From Neurospora intermedia (Eukaryota > Ascomycota > Sordariomycetes > Sordariales > Sordariaceae), in assembly GCA_037102815.1 (NCBI GenBank), contig BTPP01000002.1, forward strand, positions 1,984,001 to 2,048,000: a stretch of 64,000 nt of DNA, in the 5' to 3' direction. Positions 12,901-21,502 of the stretch are shown one piece after another. A program made the translations under genes and the position numbers. Below the pieces are notes generated by a model, which had not been told where the DNA came from, made no database searches, and saw only the letters and a list, made by a program, of their open reading frames with translations. How positions within the stretch are numbered: the stretch's first letter is position 1; every line of letters begins with the position of its first letter.

Positions 12901-13059
12901 GTCGAGGGCGTCGAAGAGAGTCGGCTTTCGAGGTGGAGCAGTCAATTTGGCGGCGTTGAGGTTCCCTTTGCCTTTTCTTCGCTTTGCATCGTTCTTCAGG
13001 TCGTTGGCTGGAGGGGGCGATTCATCGCGGATTCGCTTGCGGGGTACATATGGAGGCAT
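9940..13059 (-). CDS. RAD4: Rad4/XPC-type nucleotide-excision-repair damage sensor
   Basis: One uninterrupted frame of 1039 residues, ATG at 13059 and TGA at 9942-9940. The acidic, Ser-rich N-terminus is followed by a transglutaminase-like domain (about residues 170-560, including the block ECAGSRDVGAQLFTALLRGLG near 360) and three beta-hairpin domains: BHD1 near 645 (LERHLKREEALLPNARP), BHD2 near 690-740 and BHD3 near 790-840 (CPQGAVHVPYRGAM, GIDYAEAVVDFEFG). In yeast and human, Rad4/XPC with Rad23 opens duplex DNA at lesions and starts global genome repair. The C-terminus is a long acidic tail (SSEDEDEDDDEDSELSDLEDYEDF) typical of fungal orthologues. The length is a little above S. cerevisiae Rad4 (754). 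No introns are required, and the assignment is secure. Confidence 0.95.
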   Translation of the reverse strand: MPPYVPRKRIRDESPPPANDLKNDAKRRKGKGNLNAAKLTAPPRKPTLFDALDATASPASSSKTSLAALALDESSDDDSSSLSSLSDGDFEDVPVLKKQKHNVQIGEDDDEDEDEDLEFEDVEPYQPHSTTANVPEVPAGDLELTLIRDTRISLANALGKKGPSKLERRIRVSTHCVHVQLLLWHNAVRNAWLCDPEVQGILLSHIPPKVWDEVDRWRRSSGLEVVVPDGGGTEASTKKKSPAQKKTRAQVKGKAQAKGRDAAKADRSRDWSQAAKHLEKGAVDMSHGDPLFRLMKVLSAWWKQRFRITAPGLRKWGYMTLERLDRLTKAFSQEEHQPERFGERIACLEDFRECASECAGSRDVGAQLFTALLRGLGLEARLVASLQPLGFGWTKVEEADPEKEEDLKPTPRKKMEATRMAKETVTTQASGRSTRRGASRKVTKIQRSNSELIAADSDDDLVISDHEPEATPRMKNKVYDKDLEFPHYWTEVLSPVTKKYLPVDPIVKSIIGTNRELIESLEPRGSKADKAKQVMAYVVGYSPDGTAKDVTVRYLKRQTLPGRTKGMRIPMEKVPVYNKHGKVARYEMHDWFQTVMKGYARGGRSKPAMTDVDLEENATDLKPAKPEKKEVKEGQETLQYYKQSKEFVLERHLKREEALLPNARPVKMFRNKGSSSSNSKKAATTTTAAQDEPVYSRKDVVHVKSAETWHKQGRAPLPGEQPLKRVPYRAATNNRRREIAEAERLTGQKVLQGLYSFDQTDWIIPPPIENGVIPKNEYGNIDLFAEHMCPQGAVHVPYRGAMRVCKRLGIDYAEAVVDFEFGNRMAVPVIQGVVIAEEHHDQVMEEVAKDEAEKKRKEDEKRRKAALGMWRKLLMGMRIVERIKQDYGHVDDEMEVFGRHGNGGVGIRELSEAEAEIGDDEEMGGGGFLPEGFEVEDEERDSHLRSSFFPVVDEDDEDGEDTLEVDHGEGEGSGDQPSTKKDSVVMSTKPKRKAAAAKAKASIPGSRRRTRRNVTSSEDEDEDDDEDSELSDLEDYEDF

Positions 13060-14108
13060 GATGGGCGGGGAGGTGTGTCTCTTGACGACTGATCATATCG
13101 AGAGTCAATTGAGTTCGTTTGAGCTGTATTAAAATGTATCCAACTGCATCCAACGCCTCTATGTCGTCATCACAAGACGCGTTCGGCCTTGCGGATGGCA
13201 AACAAAGCTCGAGTACCCTAACCCTGAATCTTGTGTGGTTGCGAATTCAGGTTCTTGCTTTTTACCGGTTGTTGATCAGTTGCTTTTCATTGCTTCGTAT
13301 AGTCAAAAATTGTGATACAGCTTCAACAAAGGGGTTTTAGCTATAGAGAGACTATTTTCACCAAAGAAAGCGCAAGGCAGGATGATTGGGTGGAAGGCGG
13401 TAAGGAAAGTGAAGATGTTTTGTTTTGTCTCAGGGAAAGGGACGGAACGACTGACATCACCACTCGCCTACATGTGATAAGAGATGACTAGTTTACCCCA
13501 CGAATTGCAGGCAGTGGACTCGCAGTGGACTTGGAGCGCTACACGCACAGTACCAGTGCCTCCGGTCAACCGGCAGGCAATCTGGGTTGTTGTTGCCCCT
13601 GTTGATTACCAGATCTCTCCACAACATCGGTGCATTCGAGACCCTTCCAGATCCACCGTGCGGCGGCTGAAGGCAGCGGCTGACAGGGCCGCGAGGGCCG
13701 CTACGGCGCTGAAAGGCAGGCGATGCATGCGCAATGGACCCCCGAAGGCAACGACAACGTCACGACAGCCACTGTTTACCTGTAGAAGTACCTTCTTCCC
13801 CTCGGCATCCTTCTACTTGCTTTGGATCTGGTTTGTCATCCATCCTCCAAGAGCACGTCGCGTGACAGCCAAAGTCTATCACCAGTTCGCCAATCTTCAG
13901 ACGACAGCGACCTCTTTGCCACGCCTAAGCTATCTTTAGCTATTGTATCACAAGCGAAGGCAGCATCGTCCTTACGACTTGGCAGGGGTGACCATCTACC
14001 ATCTCGAGGCCTTCACAATCCAGGGGCACTTCATTATTACCAATCCTCCATCGAACGCCCATATATAAAACTACGCGAAGCTCGGCTTCGCCAACCCTCC
14101 TTTTCACC
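13060..14108. other. Divergent promoter region between RAD4 and the Cuz1-like gene
   Basis: Holds a CCCTAACCCT telobox at 13216-13225, about 160 bases upstream of the RAD4 ATG, and a TATA box near the right end. The plus-strand frame at 13484-13939 is not protein-like. Confidence 0.5.
14061..14070 (+). promoter_or_regulatory. TATA box of the Cuz1-like gene
   Basis: ATATATAAAA lies 39-48 bases upstream of the ATG at 14109, which implies a very short 5' leader. Confidence 0.55.
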
Positions 14109-15077
14109 ATGTCCAATAACGACTCCTCCGATACCAGCTACGTCAAAATGTCTACCGCCGACGTTGCCTCTCCCTCCTCTGGCGCTAGCGCCGGCACCGA
14201 CGCCAGTCTAGTCGGCAAACACTGCCAGCTCGAATATTGCAATCAGCTCGACTTTCTCCCTTTCCTTTGTCAATCCTGTCACAAGACCTTCTGTCTCGAC
14301 CATCGGTCCGAGTCATCGCACAACTGCGCCTGCGCGGGCGCCTGGGCCGAGCGTCGCCGGCTCGCCCAGCTTGCCCGGCCCTCCGCCGGCGAAGGGAAAC
14401 GCATGCGCGATCTCGTCTCGCAAAAACCCTGCGCCGACGACGCCTGCAAAACCATCATCGGCACTTCCCTAGTCCCGGGCGTGCACTGCCCCTCTTGCAA
14501 CCGGGACTACTGCCTCAAGCACCGGCTGGCTGAAGACCACGACTGCAAATCCAAGGTTCCGATCGGGGCGCGAGCGGCGTCCGCTGCGACGGCTGCGGCG
14601 ATGCAAGCTAGCGCCAAAAGTGCGCTCGAACGGTTCAAGCTGTGGGGGAAAACGAAGCGCGAGGAGGCGGCAAGATCGCTACCGAAACCGAAACCGAGCA
14701 CGGCTGCGCAAAGGGTGATTGCGGTCAACACGCTGAAGAAGACGGCCAAGGGCGATGACAAGATCCCCCCGGAGAAGAGGATATACCTGTATGTGGAGGC
14801 GGAAAGCGAAACGGCCAAGGCGAAGATCCCTAAGGGCGAGTTCTTTTACAACAAGGAGTGGGTGGTGGGGAGGGTGTTGGATGCGGCGGCTCGGAGTCTG
14901 CAGGTGCAGAATATCAACAATCAGTCGAGCAAGGAGGAGGATCGGCTAAGGGTGTTTCATGTGGAGGGCGGGAGGATGTTGGAGTTCAATGAGAAGATCG
15001 AGAAGGTGTTGGTGAATGGGAATACAATTGTGCTGTTGAGGGGGGTGGGGCCACCACCGGATTTGATTGAGATGTGA
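14109..15077 (+). CDS. CUZ1: Cuz1/ZFAND1-like protein with two AN1 zinc fingers and a UBL domain
   Basis: A single exon of 322 residues with good start context (CACCATGTC). The first AN1 finger spans about residues 39-72 (CQLEYCNQLDFLPFLCQSC, then CLDHR and HNC). The second spans 107-147 (CADDACKTIIGTSLVPG, CPSCNRDYCLKHR, HDC). An Ala-rich helical linker follows, then a ubiquitin-like domain (about 225-317) with IYLYVEAE, GRVLDAAARSLQV and GNTIVLLRG. In yeast, Cuz1 binds Cdc48 and the proteasome and protects against arsenite and protein-misfolding stress; human ZFAND1 acts in stress-granule clearance. The domain order is that of the family. A second in-frame ATG at 14148 is possible. The gene converges on the MTP18-like gene 339 bases away. 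Confidence 0.9.
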   Translation: MSNNDSSDTSYVKMSTADVASPSSGASAGTDASLVGKHCQLEYCNQLDFLPFLCQSCHKTFCLDHRSESSHNCACAGAWAERRRLAQLARPSAGEGKRMRDLVSQKPCADDACKTIIGTSLVPGVHCPSCNRDYCLKHRLAEDHDCKSKVPIGARAASAATAAAMQASAKSALERFKLWGKTKREEAARSLPKPKPSTAAQRVIAVNTLKKTAKGDDKIPPEKRIYLYVEAESETAKAKIPKGEFFYNKEWVVGRVLDAAARSLQVQNINNQSSKEEDRLRVFHVEGGRMLEFNEKIEKVLVNGNTIVLLRGVGPPPDLIEM

Positions 15078-15415
15078 GGGAGGGTGGCTGGTAATTGAAG
15101 GATGTGGGATAGTGGGAGTTGGTTCGCATTTTTATTTTATATATTCTGAGAGCATTGCGATGGGCTTTCAGGGGTTTTGATATTTTTCGAGGACACTTCC
15201 TGATACCAAGTGCTGGGACTGGGAAGTTGTTGGGGCATTTCCTAGATGGCTTTACATGTAATGAAATCTTGTGCAACTTGTCAATTAATCAGTAATTTAT
15301 TCAATAGTGAGCATATAAATGTGGAGTACTATAATACACTTCAAGAGCGCATGGGAACAATCCCTTCATACATCTTTGGCCAGCCCATGTCCTCTTCATC
15401 ATCACTCTATTCCGC
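15078..15415. other. Convergent intergenic region
   Basis: The 3' flanks of the Cuz1-like and MTP18-like genes, AT-richer than the flanking exons. Apart from probable polyadenylation sequence I see nothing in it. Confidence 0.5.
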
Positions 15416-16474
15416 TTATTCGTTCTTCTCCTTGTGGGGAGTAGGCTTCTCACTCAGCGTCTTTTCTCTTCCGATAAGTGGCGCATGCCCAACAGCCTCC
15501 TTGCCGCCAAGTGTCTCAAAGGCCTTATGGAACACCCATTCGACCGCATTCTCAACTGGCTTGTCGAACAAAGTAGGCAGGAAGGGAACGACCGACAGAC
15601 CGAGACCAATGGGACCCCAGGTCCGGATCGTCTGGTTCTTGACGTTCTTCATCGCGCGCCCGCTGTACCGCACCACGCTGTGAATCGTAAACGCAGGCAG
15701 TCCCATACTGGCCACGCTCTGGAAGATGAGGCGCTGCAGCATCACGGTCCGGTAGTCCTCCAGCGGCGTGATTTTGCCGGGCGTCGGCTTGTCGTCTTCC
15801 ATCTTCTTGGTGCCGTTTTCATCGATCAAGCCGAGAATGCGCTTCTGGCGCGATGTCAGCTCGACGTTGGGGTCCAGCACCCGCCGGTTGTGCCAGTATG
15901 CCTTATATCCTTCGTAGCTGACGTCGCCCAGGATGTACGCCCACGAGACGCCGTAGGCACCACGAACAAGCCAGGGGTGCGCGACGGGGCGGAAGGACTC
16001 CCCAATGTCAGAAGTGTAGGCGACGTAGCGGTGGGCGGAGAGGAGGATGGTGCGGAAGCGGGAGGCGTAGGCGGCGTAACGGACGTTGGACTCGGTCGAG
16101 GGAGGCATGCTGTCGTAGAGTACATGACCAATGTTAGCTCCGGGAAACTGTTGGGCCTAAACTCCTTTCTTTCCCCCCCCCCCCCCCCCCCCCCCCCCCC
16201 TTTCGTGTGTTGGTTTTCCGGTGCAAAACACGTACTAGCCCTCGTAGAGATCATCATAAAATTCTTCCTTGTCAGTCTTGTCGACTAACTTCTGGAGACC
16301 ATCGGGGAGCTTTCTTCGCGCGGGCAGCTTCTGGGGGTTGAAGTCGTCATGAACGGCATTCTTGACATCGACAACCTTCTTCTCCACCTTGTCTTGTATA
16401 GGGCTGGTTTCTGAAGGAGACTGTTTGGGCTGCGCCGGCTTGTCCGGGTTATTGCTGTTGCCAAAGGGCCACAT
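15416..16474 (-). CDS. MTP18/MTFP1-like mitochondrial fission process protein
   Basis: Two exons, 16474-16236 and 16109-15416, give 310 residues; the intron has donor GTACGT and acceptor ACGACAG, and joins DDLYEGY to MPPSTESNVRYAAYASRF in frame. The main exon carries the MTP18 core: RFRTILLSAHRYVAYTSDIGESFRP, VRGAYGVSWAYILGDVSYEGYKAY, then FQSVASMGLPAFTIHS and TWGPIGLGLSVVPFLPTLFDKPVE, with several hydrophobic segments. MTP18 is an inner-membrane protein that affects mitochondrial division in animals. Animal versions are about 166 residues, so the first exon (MWPFGNSNNP, then a charged linker) is a fungal N-terminal extension. The 126-base intron contains a run of 28 C on the plus strand. The gene is divergent from ATP synthase subunit k. 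Confidence 0.88.
16173..16200. repeat. Poly-C homopolymer, 28 bases (poly-G on the transcribed gene)
   Basis: Twenty-eight consecutive C inside the intron of the MTP18-like gene. As G28 in the pre-mRNA it could form quadruplex structure. Its exact length may be limited by sequencing. Confidence 0.9.
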
Positions 16475-17123
16475 TGTGGTTTATTGTTGCTTTATCGCGG
16501 ATTGTAGAATTTGCTCGGATGCGACGGATTGCGCAATGTTGGCGCGGTGATGTACTTTTATGTTGACAAGAAGGAAAAAAAAAAGACCGACGTTATCTTT
16601 GATTTTGCGTCAAAGGTAATTAGAAGTACAATTAGAAATGGAAACAATCAGAAGACCCAGAGTAGTAGGATGTGGTGATGGCAAGAAGCAGAATGCGCTG
16701 GCAAGCTAACATCAATGAGCTTCCCTTCAGATGAGCTTCCTCCACTTCCGGACCATAAGCCGGGCGCAATTCGAGCAGTGACGTAGCGTCGGTCGATAAG
16801 TAGTGGATAACCGAGCGATAACACTACTACTTAGCGTGCGTGGCGGGGCGACGGGGATGGAGCTGGCGGGCATGTGGGTGGTCCGTGTGTCCTTCCGCGA
16901 CTTTGACGTTCTGGACGGCTACGGGGCAGAGGCTTGGCGGCGGGAGGTCGGGCTTGGCTGGCGGCTTCTGCAACCTCAGGCAGCCAAATTTTCGGCAGGC
17001 TGCGCGACGGAGCTTCTCTGGCACCTTTGCGTCGTTTTCCAAACCGTTGAATCCTCCACGCCGGTCCCATCACCACCAAGCTCCGAAAACACCCCGCCAG
17101 GACTTCCAACCGCCTCCGTCACA
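16475..17123. other. Shared divergent promoter of two mitochondrial genes
   Basis: 649 bases between the ATGs of the MTP18-like gene (minus) and ATP synthase subunit k (plus). No protein-coding frame is supported. A TGACGTAGCGTC word near 16779-16790 resembles a bZIP site. Confidence 0.5.
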
Positions 17124-17539
17124 ATGGGTCAATACTACAACCTTTTCGGCCAGAAGGTCGCCTCCCAATACGTCAGTGCTCCTCCCATGCGATAGCATGA
17201 ATGAAGGGCCTCCACTAACAATAGCTTCCTATAGCTTGCCATGGGTGTTCTCGGCTCCCTCTTCGGCGGTGTTTACCTCGCTTCCGGCGGCAGCAGCAAG
17301 ACCCCTGCTACTCCCCCCATCAACGCTTCCAGCTCTGATGAGGCCGACTTCATCAAGTACGAAGCCTTCGACTCTCCTTCGTTCTTGGTCCCTCCGCCGC
17401 ACCAGCATCCACGTCTTCTTCGTTATCGTCATCACGCATCATCACAAGTGCCCTCGATCGCTAACCCCCCGATAGGAAGTTCCTCGAGACCTCCGAGACC
17501 ACCGAGAAGCAGGCTCCCGCTGCCCCCGCCAAGCACTAA
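17124..17539 (+). CDS. ATP19: Mitochondrial ATP synthase subunit k (Atp19-like)
   Basis: Three exons, 17124-17171, 17235-17356 and 17476-17539, give 77 residues. The introns are 63 and 119 bases (donors GTCAGT and GTACGA; acceptors CTATAG and CGATAG). The spliced protein reads MGQYYNLFGQKVASQY, LAMGVLGSLFGGVYLASGGS, then DEADFIKKFLETSETTEKQ. This follows yeast Atp19, about 68 residues: a short N-terminus ending before LA-x-G-x-LG, one membrane helix, and an acidic C-terminus with the D-E-x-x-FI pattern. Subunit k is a small inner-membrane subunit associated with dimers of F1Fo ATP synthase. The upstream frames from 16803 belong to no protein. The gene shares its promoter region with the MTP18-like gene. 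Confidence 0.82.
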
Positions 17540-19110
17540 AGTGCCCGAAAACGACAGTTATGAAGATCGAAACGGACACGAGGCGTTGCGGACTGGACTT
17601 GTCCTGTGTACATATATAGCGACTGGTTAATGGAAAGTTTTCGCCTGGGAGAATCGCGTCATGAAACCGACATCGTCACACATTGTTGACCTTTACGGAT
17701 ATCACCAGCAACACCCGAATCCCATTCCTTCCGGGGGAAGTTGAAAGATGGACCCGAAGCTGGAGCTGGTATTTGGACGAATTCGGCAGTTCATCTGAAG
17801 CACCGTGCAGACCATCCTCGATCTTACCAGGATTTCCCTGCCAATTCGCCATTGCCTACCAACCAATGTTTCAGTATATGGCCTCGGAGGCAGCATATCT
17901 GGGTGGTGGCCACGACGATGTTGTCAACCCATCGCGACAGCACCTTTTCAGGAATTGCCCAATCAAGCGGTTGGCGCGGAATCACAAAGACGAAGTCCTA
18001 TGACCAGAGATATCACAATCACTGGGCTATCTTTAGTCCTTCTTCCATTCACCAAAATACTGAGTTTCTTAAGGTATCTTTGCTTAGAAAGTCCTTGCCT
18101 TCTTGGACGTCAACATTGCATAGTTCGCGGTTGTCAGGCTTTTCTACCAGGGAGTTACATGGTTTGGTGGTTTTCGCCATACCCCAATAGGCTCTGTTCA
18201 ATGAAACGTTGGGACAAAGATGGAACCCGTCTTACTCGAAACTGCGTGTCCCGGACAGTTTTCTGCCATGACTTGTCTGTCCATTCGACCCAATGCTGTA
18301 ACTCTCGTCATTGAGTCATCTCATGAGAAGACCTATGCTATCGGATAGTTCCGATCAGCTAATGAACTCGGGCAGCATCAATAAATACATCAATTTCTGC
18401 CCATTTCCGCTGTCACTGTTCTTGTCAAAATTTTGACCATCACATCACTGTCTCATCCAGCTCATTCTCATTGACAACTCCACCACACCCCCTTGTCATC
18501 CTCCCCGATATTTCCCACTCAATGTCATTTTTGTTTTCTTCAACCCTAACCCTGGAGATGTAAACAAATCCCCTGAACGACGAGCCCCATCGATGACCAC
18601 ATCTTGACACTAATGTCCTCCCCGTGCTGCGTCTTCTTCCTGTGTTACATCGCTGTTAAAAAAAAAAAAAAGATAAAAAGAACCTTCACCTTTGCTTTTA
18701 CCTTTTACCTTACCCACCCAATCCCTTCTTGCCAACACACAAACTGCACAGCAATGGGTACCATGTTCTGGAGGCTGACGAGCATTTGACCACCCCTTCC
18801 GTTCCATTTCTTCACGGTATTTATCAATGGACACATGTTAAGGATAACAACAGCCCCAGCGAGTTGTATTCTGCCAGCTAGTTCTACCAATTCTGCAGGA
18901 GCAACGACAAAAGCAGTGGGACCTATCAGGCCTAGGTACATCAAGTTGCGCTTTCCGAGCAACCTCGCGCCCAGATCTCTATACAATCCCAACGTCCCTA
19001 CCGATCTGGCACGACCTGAATCGCCCAGCCGCTTGGTGATGACATACATCTTCAAATTCTCTGGTTACAGCACCAGAGAACAAAGGAGACGATTTTTGTT
19101 CCTTCTTTCT
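17540..19110. other. Intergenic region with no supported gene
   Basis: Overlapping plus-strand frames between 17683 and 18314 are compositionally biased and have no motif. A telobox pair AACCCTAACCCT is at 18542-18553, and an A-run at 18658-18671. A hydrophobic minus-strand frame at 18705-19055 was considered and not accepted. Confidence 0.5.
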
Positions 19111-20015
19111 TCAATATCCACCCCTTTGGATAATGTGCACAGCAATCGCCGCAGCATCCGGTGTGATCTCCTCACCTTCCACCGTGTTGTCCGCTCGGGA
19201 GCAGGCGTCCATGATCTTGCCGCCGGCGCGGGCGACATTGTTGCTGTTTTTCCAAGGGTGTATCTGTCAGCGTGCTTCCTTCTTCTTGTTTATTTCTTTT
19301 CGTTGTTGCTGCTGTCCACATTTTACAGGTTGGGTAGGTAGGTAGGTAGGTAGGTAGGTGGGTCGGTAACTTACCAAATCGTCGAAGCACCGTTGGTATC
19401 CGGCCTGACGCCAATCATCTCAGCATTGCCACGCACAACGAACGAGACGTGGTTCGTGCCCCTGTAGACCTCGCATGTCTGTGTGTTAAGGCGGGCGAGG
19501 TAGTTGATGCATTCGACTGCGTCGGGGATCTGTTGCTCACGAAGAAAGAAAAACATCAAGTTCGGTTAGACATTGAACGTGTTTGTTTTGTGTGTGTATG
19601 TGGTGAGAAAGAACTTACCGGTGCTTGTTTGCCAACGGCTGTGTTGCACATGGCCCGCTTGTGCATCTGGGACGCTGTTTCGGGGAGAACTGTTTGTTGG
19701 GTTGAGGTTAGCTCGGGGGTGCTCCGGGTTGTGTCCACTGCCCACATTCTCTTCTCAGAATATTTTGGAGTGGAGAGACTCAGTACAGTACTCGCCATTG
19801 TCGGTGGAGGTGCTGTTGGCATAGGCATAATAAGCGTCGAGAGCCTGCTGAGGAGTGGCTGCCTCTTCGGGTTTGGCGATGATATCGTCTACCCATTTGG
19901 CGAAGGAGAAGAAGGGCGCAGGTGCAGAGGCTACATCGCGGGTGGTGGTGGGAACGGCGCCAGCGAGGGGAGTGAGAGCCACCGCGGCGAAGGACAGAGT
20001 GAGGAGGTTGACCAT
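19111..20015 (-). CDS. Small secreted cysteine-containing protein, family not recognised
   Basis: Four exons read right to left: 20015-19787, 19689-19619, 19529-19375 and 19243-19111, giving 195 residues. All junctions keep frame; donors are GTACTG, GTAAGT and GTAAGT, with CTAAC branch points before the second and third exons. The protein starts MVNLLTLSFAAVALTPLAGA, a clear signal peptide, followed by a linker (FSFAKWVDDIIAKP). Five cysteines follow in AMCNTAVG, AVECINYLA, TQTCEVYRG, STICNN and IMDACSRADNT. The pattern DAVECINYLA ... ARAGGKIMDACSR suggests a compact disulphide-bonded domain exported from the hypha. I cannot name the family: it may be a lineage-specific secreted protein or a distant effector-like fold. 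The first donor is the weakest call. Confidence 0.72.
19333..19356. repeat. (GGTA)6 microsatellite in an intron
   Basis: Six tandem GGTA units in the last intron of the secreted-protein gene, read as TACC on the coding strand, starting about 18 bases after the GTAAGT donor. Confidence 0.85.
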
Positions 20016-21502
20016 CTTGTTGATGAGTGAGTGCTATGGGAGTGTGTGAGGGGAATCGAGAGGATTGGTGAGTGTTGTTGGAAGGTGTTGTTCCGATGTT
20101 GTGATGTGACGAGAGTAAGAGGATTGTTCACCTCTTTATAGAGACTCCCACCTCTGTCCTCGCTTGGAACAGGCTGCCCTCTACCTCAACCAGCCAGCCG
20201 ATAATGGAACCATAAGACGTGTGAAGACATCATCAATACGAGAAGACGAGCCCTTTGTCTGACCTCGCCGTTGCATCAGACTTGATTAGCTTCTCCATGA
20301 CCTCTTCCTTCACGCGTTCACCGACTTTCGATGTAGCAATTGACCCTCCAGTGCCTCACGAATGTAGCCGCTCTTCAGAGTTGATTTCTCCTCCCAGATG
20401 AAGGATTTGCCGTCTCCAAAGAGTAAGCTCAAGCTGTTCAAGGGTATGCGAGTGGTGTTTTCCCACGAATTCAAGTCGGAGCGCTAATGTAAGGGTCTTG
20501 ATGGGTTGAGGCACAGGAGCGGGTACAGTCTCCAACGGCTACGCATTGCGGCTCCAACCGACCATTTTCCACGGCACCATATCAGAGTTAAGAAAGGGAG
20601 AGAAGTGTGAAGGCTTCCAAGGGGAATCTGGCCGGGCTAGGCAGCGCCGTTTCTCTTAGTGTTCATGACCTGACAAAGTGGAGAGCATTTGAAGTTCACG
20701 TTGTGTTGATGGTTAGCTGACAGTCGTTGGATCTGACAGGACCGATTTGACAGCGCAGCAAGATAGGGTTGTTGTTGCGGCAGTAGTTCTGTGGTCATGG
20801 TAGCATGGAAGCTCCATCGAATCATTTGGGGTGTCATTGTGGGTGGAGAGACGGCACTGAAGGAATTGGTGATGCAACGGGACAAGACGCCGATCCCTGG
20901 TCTGTCCCGGAGTTAAACGTTTTCTTGTGATCACACTTCTGTTGATGTTCACGGACATTTCTTTGTTGCCATAATATTGGACACTCTCTAACTGTGTTGC
21001 GACTGTGATAGTGTCCCTTTTTTCCATGATCCAGGCTGGTTTGAATCTTTCATTCCTGGGCAAAGCGAAGTTGCGTCTGTACCTGGATAGGTCCAGGAGA
21101 CGTGTGTGTTGAAATTAAACGCTGCCGGGACACTGAAAGAGAACATGAACAAAAACGTCATAGCGATCGGCCAATTTGTGGTGAACTGACTCATGTTGAA
21201 CCCGGGTAGCTCGCAAGGACAATGGCATGCGATCTTTGGGCAACATGGGGACATGACAAAAACACACATCAACATCACAACGTCTTCTTGCTTGCAGGCG
21301 AACAAGACAAATCAAGTCTTTTATTATGGACCAAGGTAATGATCAACGTCTGGATGACAACAACCCAAAGTGACCACTCCTTTTCTGGAACTCCATGCTG
21401 AATCATCCCTCCGGGTATCGTGAAACATGAAAACTCCTTGCGCCCTAGAGAACCCAGCAATTCCACAGCAAAAGCCCAGCAGTAATCCCTAGTGACCTTA
21501 AA
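20016..21502. other. Intergenic region with no supported gene
   Basis: Promoter side of the secreted-protein gene and 3' side of the next coiled-coil gene. Short minus-strand frames at 20637-21466 show no motif and no compatible splice sites. Confidence 0.5.
20135..20140 (-). promoter_or_regulatory. TATA box of the secreted-protein gene
   Basis: TATAAA on the minus strand, about 120 bases upstream of the ATG at 20015. Confidence 0.5.

Noticed and set aside
13484-13939. 151-codon plus-strand frame upstream of the Cuz1-like gene
   Set aside because: Biased composition, no motif, in a promoter region.
15434-16288. 284-codon plus-strand frame
   Set aside because: Antisense shadow of the MTP18-like gene; it crosses the poly-C run and translates it as poly-Pro.
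18705-19055. 116-codon hydrophobic minus-strand frame
   Set aside because: No conserved pattern; begins and ends without gene-like signals beside the secreted-protein gene.
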